DNA of 17,291 nt from positions 1 through 17,291 of the forward strand of contig URXE01000049.1 in assembly GCA_900551815.1 (NCBI GenBank), written 5' to 3'. The first letter of the stretch is position 1; the number at the start of each line of letters is the position of its first letter. The notes below the pieces were generated by a model that worked only from the letters and a program-made list of their open reading frames with translations, did not search any database and had not been told where the DNA came from. Shown piece by piece: positions 14,239-17,291 of the stretch. The translations under genes were made by a program, and so were the position numbers. The stretch is from an uncultured Collinsella sp. GTDB lineage: Bacteria; Actinomycetota; Coriobacteriia; Coriobacteriales; Coriobacteriaceae.

Positions 14239-15420
14239 TTACCCGCGCGGCTTGATTTTATCACGCAGGGACTTGAGGTTCTCCAGCGCGGCGTTGAGTG
14301 TTTCGTCTCGCTTGGCAAAGTGGAAGCGGACCAGATGGTTGACGGGCTCGCGGAAGAAGCTCGAGCCGGGAACGGCGCCCACGCCAACCTTAGACGCGAG
14401 GTCCTCGCAGAAGTCGAGGTCGCTGTCGTAGCCAAACTCAGAGATGTCCATCATGACGTAGTAGGCGCCCTGCGGCACGTTATGCTCAAGACCGATGCTG
14501 TCGAGTCCCTGACAGAACAGGTCGCGCTTGGCGGTGTAGAGGTCGAGGACCTCATCGTAATAGCTGTCGTCGAAGTTAAGGGCGGTAACGACGGCCTCCT
14601 GCAGGGGAGCGGCGGCACCCACGGTGAGGAAGTCGTGGACCTTCTTGATGCGCTCGGTAATCTCGGCCGGGGCAATGGTGTAGCCCAAGCGCCAACCGGT
14701 GATGGAGTAAGTCTTTGACAGCGAGCTGCAGCTGATGGTGCGCTCGAACATGCCGGGCAGCGTGGCCATATAGACATGTTCGTGGGGCGCATAGACGATG
14801 TGCTCGTAGACCTCGTCGGTGATGCAGTAGGCATCGTACTTTTTGCACAGGTCGGCGATAAAAGTGAGCTCCTCGCGCGTAAAGACCTTGCCGCAGGGGT
14901 TGGACGGGTTGCACAGGACGATGGCCTTGGGATCGTTGTCGCGGAAGGCCGCCTCGAGGACCTTGCGAGCGAAGTCGAACGTGGGCGGGTTGAGCGGCAC
15001 ATAGACGGGCTCAGCACCCGAGAGAATCGTGTCGGCGCCGTAGTTCTCGTAGAACGGCGAGAAGATGACGACCTTGTCTCCGGGGTTCGTGACCGTCATC
15101 ATGGCGGCCATCATGGCCTCGGTGGAGCCGCATGTGACTACGATGTTCTCGTTGGGGTTGATCGGCATGCCCATAAAGTGTTCCTGCTTGGCCGCGAGCG
15201 CCTCGCGCATGGCCTGGGAGCCCCAAGTGATGGAGTACTGGTGATAGAGCGGCTTGGAGTCGGTCGCGATGGTGCTGAGGCTCTCGAGCAGCTGTGCCGG
15301 AGGATCGAAGTCAGGGAAGCCCTGCGAGAGGTTGACGGCACCGTACTTATTGGAGATGCGCGTCATGCGGCGGATGACCGAATCGGTAAACGTTGCCGTG
15401 CGATTGGAGAGTTCTTTCAT
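14239..15420 (-). CDS. class I/II pyridoxal phosphate-dependent aminotransferase
   Basis: Cytoplasmic fold-type I aminotransferase of 393 residues, similar to aspartate/aromatic/methionine-type enzymes. Visible features: NLSQGFPDFDPP near the N terminus (30-41), NPSNPCGKVFTREEL (171-185), the cofactor-contacting Asp202 in TDEVYEH, the Schiff-base lysine Lys236 in SSLSKTYSITGWRLGY, and Arg244 in the same motif. The NLSQGFPDF opening is typical of the broad group that includes kynurenine/glutamine and methionine aminotransferases, so a precise substrate is not claimed. AAAGGA lies five bases before the ATG at 15420; an upstream ATG at 15438 has no such site. It diverges from the tRNA genes and probably forms a single-gene transcript. 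Confidence 0.9.
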   Translation of the reverse strand: MKELSNRTATFTDSVIRRMTRISNKYGAVNLSQGFPDFDPPAQLLESLSTIATDSKPLYHQYSITWGSQAMREALAAKQEHFMGMPINPNENIVVTCGSTEAMMAAMMTVTNPGDKVVIFSPFYENYGADTILSGAEPVYVPLNPPTFDFARKVLEAAFRDNDPKAIVLCNPSNPCGKVFTREELTFIADLCKKYDAYCITDEVYEHIVYAPHEHVYMATLPGMFERTISCSSLSKTYSITGWRLGYTIAPAEITERIKKVHDFLTVGAAAPLQEAVVTALNFDDSYYDEVLDLYTAKRDLFCQGLDSIGLEHNVPQGAYYVMMDISEFGYDSDLDFCEDLASKVGVGAVPGSSFFREPVNHLVRFHFAKRDETLNAALENLKSLRDKIKPRG

Positions 15421-15480
15421 GTCTGTCCTTTCCAGCATTTGCAGTGGGCCAAGTTTACTCCTATGAAACCGGTGGGAATT

Positions 15481-15523
15481 GCTCGAAACGCGCTCGAAAA
15501 ACTCTTTTCAAAATTCTTGAAAA
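15481..15523. promoter_or_regulatory. possible regulatory repeats between aminotransferase and tRNA genes
   Basis: GCTCGAAA occurs twice (15481-15488 and 15492-15499), 11 bases apart, followed by a seven-base inverted repeat TTTTCAA/TTGAAAA (15505-15511 and 15517-15523). They lie between divergent genes, upstream of the tRNA promoter and of the aminotransferase leader. Role unknown. Confidence 0.3.
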
Positions 15524-15530
15524 TTGGGGC

Positions 15531-15559
15531 TTGCATCGCGTGGCGTTCCTTGCAATAAT
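15531..15559 (+). promoter_or_regulatory. promoter of the tRNA genes
   Basis: TTGCAT (15531-15536), a 17-base spacer and AATAAT (15554-15559) stand about 28 bases before tRNA-His. The same TTGCAN/NATAAT form is seen at 11001-11029. Confidence 0.65.
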
Positions 15560-15586
15560 AGTCGAGCGCGAAGCGCACAGGACACG

Positions 15587-15663
15587 GTGGGTGTAGCTCA
15601 GTTGGCTAGAGCGACGGGTTGTGGTCCCGTAGGTCGAGGGTTCGAGTCCCTTTACCCACCCCA
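15587..15663 (+). tRNA. tRNA-His (anticodon GTG)
   Basis: A full cloverleaf is visible: acceptor stem GTGGGTG with TACCCAC, anticodon stem ACGGG/CCCGT with GTG at 15621-15623, and T-loop TTCGAGT. C73 and an encoded CCA end the gene. G at 15586 can supply the histidine-specific G-1 opposite C73. Confidence 0.96.
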
Positions 15664-15685
15664 GTTCTTGCTTCGTGTTGATATC

Positions 15686-15761
15686 GGGTCGTTAGCTCAG
15701 TTGGTAGAGCAGGGGACTCTTAATCCCAAGGTCCAGGGTTCGACCCCCTGACGGCCCACCA
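15686..15761 (+). tRNA. tRNA-Lys (anticodon CTT)
   Basis: Acceptor stem GGGTCGT pairs with ACGGCCC. The anticodon loop CTCTTAA places CTT at 15719-15721, the T-loop is TTCGACC, and CCA is encoded. It lies 22 bases after tRNA-His under the same promoter. The first anticodon-stem pair is a G-A mismatch. It is the nearest tRNA to the integrase and a natural candidate attachment site. Confidence 0.96.
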
Positions 15762-15771
15762 AAGAACGCAC

Positions 15772-15800
15772 AGGTCAGCGCTTCGGCGCTGACCTTTTTT
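15772..15800 (+). terminator. terminator of the tRNA unit
   Basis: A perfect ten-base stem (15772-15781 with 15786-15795) capped by a TTCG tetraloop is followed by T5. Confidence 0.92.
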
Positions 15801-15848
15801 GTTTGCCGAGACCTCAAATCATAACCGTCCGTTACCGTTCGCGTTTTA

Positions 15849-15884
15849 CGCCCCCTGCCGTTTATGCGCGGCAGGGGGCGTTTT
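15849..15884 (+). terminator. second GC-rich terminator-like hairpin
   Basis: A perfect 12-base stem (15849-15860 with 15869-15880) with loop TTTATGCG is followed by TTTT. It lies between the tRNA terminator and the convergent integrase gene. It may be a backup terminator or part of the island boundary. Confidence 0.6.
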
Positions 15885-15885
15885 A

Positions 15886-15918
15886 TGCATTTTGCAGGTA
15901 GCGGACCTAGAAAATGCA
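15886..15918. repeat. GCAGGTAGCGG hairpin beside the integrase
   Basis: TGCATTTT (15886-15893) pairs with AAAATGCA (15911-15918) around a 17-base loop that contains GCAGGTAGCGG, the loop sequence also seen at 7855-7865. It ends three bases from the integrase stop codon. Confidence 0.5.
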
Positions 15919-15920
15919 AT

Positions 15921-17030
15921 TTAGGGCGTCTCGGCGCTGCGACCGGTGCCATTAAAACCGCCGTCCGCGCCGCCGCCCTCGACGATCTGCAGGGCGCGCC
16001 CGACCTGCCTGGCGGCCTTCTCGCGCTCCGCGAGGCCCGGTTTGATGTAATGGCGGTAATCTGTCCCCAGGTCCGTGTGGCCGTGCAGGTCCATGATGCT
16101 CAGGGGGTCGACCTCGGTCGCCGCCATGATGGTCTCGGACGTGTGGCGCAGGGCCTTGGGCGGGATATACCGCAGGTCATGGCGTGCGCACATGCGCCGC
16201 CAGGCGCGAACGAGGTTGTCGCCGCGCATGTTCACGATTCGCTGTCCGCTCCACTCCCGCACTTGGTCCGTAACCGAAGTGCCGCCCTCGACGGTTATGG
16301 ACGGGCGCAGCTCGTCCATGATCTGGTGCAGGCGCTCGCGGCCCGCCAATAAAACCGGCACGGTGCGCACGGAATGGGCGTTCTTGGTCTCCTTCACGCC
16401 GTCCTCGTCCGTGTACGCGCGGCAGACCTCGATGTACTCCGACACGGTCGGCTGCCCAGTGGCGAAGTCGTAGGTCGTGGTGACCTTGAGGTCGCACGGG
16501 CGCACGGCCAACGCCTCCTCCTTGCGCAGGCCGCTCAGGCCCAGGATGAGGTAGGCGTTCATGACCAGATCCGCGCGGTCGTCGCTGGCGGCGAGCCTGC
16601 GCAGCGCCTCGGCGGCCTCGGGGATGCTCCACGGCTCCACGGGCGCCTGCTTGGCCTTGGGCGCGATGACGCGCCGGCGGAAGGGCTCCACCGTCACCCA
16701 GCCGTCGTCGAAGGCTCGGCGCATGACGGCGCGAAGCGTCGTCTTGGTCTTTGCCGGCGCACCCGAGCGCTCGATGCAGCTTCGCATCATGTCGTGGGTT
16801 ATCTCGGAGATGTCGATGCTCCCCAGGACGGGGGAGATGTAGTTGCACATCTGCCCGTCGTACTCACGGAGGCTTGCCTTGGAGCGCGGCTTGCCGCGGT
16901 TGCTGGGGGAGTCGCGGAACACGCCCCAGTAGTACATGTCGAGCGTCACGCCCGCGTGCGCCGCCTGGGACACGCCCAGCTCCTGCGCGAGCTGCGCCCC
17001 CAATACCTCGTTCTCAAACCCACCCTCCAC
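15921..17030 (-). CDS. tyrosine recombinase/integrase, probably 5'-truncated
   Basis: Phage-type site-specific recombinase, 369 codons from a GTG. A SAM-like core-binding domain spans about 29-120 (TLDMYYWGVF, then SLREYDGQM and ISEITHDMM). The catalytic domain shows Arg169 in GLSGLRKEEAL, a beta-hairpin Lys near 214-216, Arg295-His296 in KALRHTSET, His318 in LHGHTD and the likely nucleophile Tyr328 in DYRHYIK. The first residue of the usual HxxR box is Lys292 instead of His. Recognisable homology begins near residue 29; residues 1-28 are antisense to a menC fragment, and the usual N-terminal arm-binding domain is missing. No start codon lies upstream before a stop. Its 3' end faces tRNA-Lys 160 bases away, the typical position for an integrative element in a tRNA gene. 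The rest of the element is outside the window. Confidence 0.85.
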   Translation of the reverse strand: MEGGFENEVLGAQLAQELGVSQAAHAGVTLDMYYWGVFRDSPSNRGKPRSKASLREYDGQMCNYISPVLGSIDISEITHDMMRSCIERSGAPAKTKTTLRAVMRRAFDDGWVTVEPFRRRVIAPKAKQAPVEPWSIPEAAEALRRLAASDDRADLVMNAYLILGLSGLRKEEALAVRPCDLKVTTTYDFATGQPTVSEYIEVCRAYTDEDGVKETKNAHSVRTVPVLLAGRERLHQIMDELRPSITVEGGTSVTDQVREWSGQRIVNMRGDNLVRAWRRMCARHDLRYIPPKALRHTSETIMAATEVDPLSIMDLHGHTDLGTDYRHYIKPGLAEREKAARQVGRALQIVEGGGADGGFNGTGRSAETP

Positions 17031-17242
17031 GGCGGCATGGCTGGCACAGAAGAATGGATGCGCCTCTCAGCCCGCCACGGCATCCCCTATTGGGTCACGA
17101 GCGCCCTCGAGTCAAACGTTGGGCTCAACGCTGTCGCGCAGCTCACCGCCTACGCCGCCGAAAAAACATGGCGCGAAAACGCCCCAGAAAATGCCGCCCA
17201 TCTTCCCGCCACCCACGGCCTCGGAACAGGCCAACTCTATCT
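16977..17242 (+). pseudogene. menC: internal/C-terminal fragment of o-succinylbenzoate synthase (MenC)
   Basis: A plus-strand frame, open to the contig end, reads LRELRPQYLVLKP, then GGMAGTEEWMRLSARHG, IPYWVTSALESNVGLNAVAQL and finally HGLGTGQLY. These match the MenC (enolase superfamily, menaquinone pathway) C-terminal half: the lysine of LKP, the TSALESN(V/I)GLNA block and the GLGTG-LF/Y end. No MenC N-terminal half is present; upstream sequence is integrase on the other strand. The fragment overlaps the first codons of the integrase ORF and ends where adapter begins. It is either the edge of a real menC gene joined by recombination or a misassembled piece. The left boundary is approximate (about 16950-16980). 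Confidence 0.75.
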
Positions 17243-17291
17243 CTGTCTCTTATACACATCTGACGCTGCCGACGACTCCTTACGTGTAGAT
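17243..17291. other. Illumina Nextera adapter and i5 index (not genomic)
   Basis: 17243-17261 is the 19-base Tn5 mosaic end CTGTCTCTTATACACATCT. 17262-17275 is GACGCTGCCGACGA, the rest of the Read-1-side Nextera adapter in reverse complement. 17276-17283 (CTCCTTAC) is the reverse complement of GTAAGGAG, an i5 index known as S505/N505. 17284-17291 (GTGTAGAT) starts the P5 primer complement. This segment is untrimmed library sequence and must be masked. Confidence 0.98.

Noticed and set aside
15952..15961. ATTAAAACCG match to the GCAGGTAG repeat family
   Set aside because: Only about ten bases match, it is inside the integrase coding sequence, and no hairpin accompanies it.
16936..17289. Open frame ending at the contig edge
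   Set aside because: It is out of frame with the menC fragment and its stop codon is supplied by adapter sequence.

Overview
The window looks like one contig of a gut-type actinobacterium of the class Coriobacteriia, most likely Collinsella or a close relative. This is inferred from the GC-rich codon use, a Rho factor with a very long Ala/Pro/Lys/Arg-rich N-terminal arm, a CarD-type regulator, CCA-encoding tRNA genes, and the style of the intergenic palindromes. No 16S or other decisive taxonomic marker is present.

Layout, left to right. 1-179: a possible gene tail and two long palindromes. 180-1598 (-): S33-type alpha/beta hydrolase. 1712-2998 (+): proA. 3013-4740: a short-repeat/transposase locus. 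A single-domain HUH (Y1) transposase of the RAYT type (3216-3974) lies between copies of a 41-bp palindrome, with a third copy beyond the next gene. The transposase reads as more AT-rich than its neighbours. 4045-4644 (-): HD-domain protein. 4753-5238 (-): CarD-like RNA polymerase-binding regulator. 5581-7434 (+): argS with a clear terminator. 7514-8065: gene-free stretch packed with short inverted repeats. 8238-10853 (+): rho, 871 codons, behind a good promoter. 11164-13090 (+): a two-gene unit of an unknown Ala-rich membrane-anchored protein and a VanZ-like membrane protein. 13204-14097 (-): ROK sugar kinase with a promoter/operator. 14239-15420 (-): class I/II PLP aminotransferase. 15587-15761: tRNA-His(GTG) and tRNA-Lys(CTT) with promoter and terminator. 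15921-17030 (-): tyrosine recombinase.

The extreme right end is not reliable. The last 49 bases are Illumina Nextera adapter plus an i5 index. Just before them, about 265 bases read on the + strand as an internal-to-C-terminal piece of o-succinylbenzoate synthase (MenC). That piece runs antisense to the first codons of the integrase ORF. The integrase is therefore probably cut off at its 5' end, and the integrase/menC junction is either a real recombination boundary or an assembly chimera.

Most protein genes are housekeeping: proline synthesis, arginyl-tRNA charging, transcription termination, transcription initiation control, sugar phosphorylation and amino-acid transamination. They mainly form single-gene units closed by hairpins. 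The most interesting system is the RAYT transposase with its apparent palindrome family. Palindromes of several different sequences share the core GGGAC and fill many intergenic gaps of the left half of the window. Some lie where they could also act as transcription terminators.
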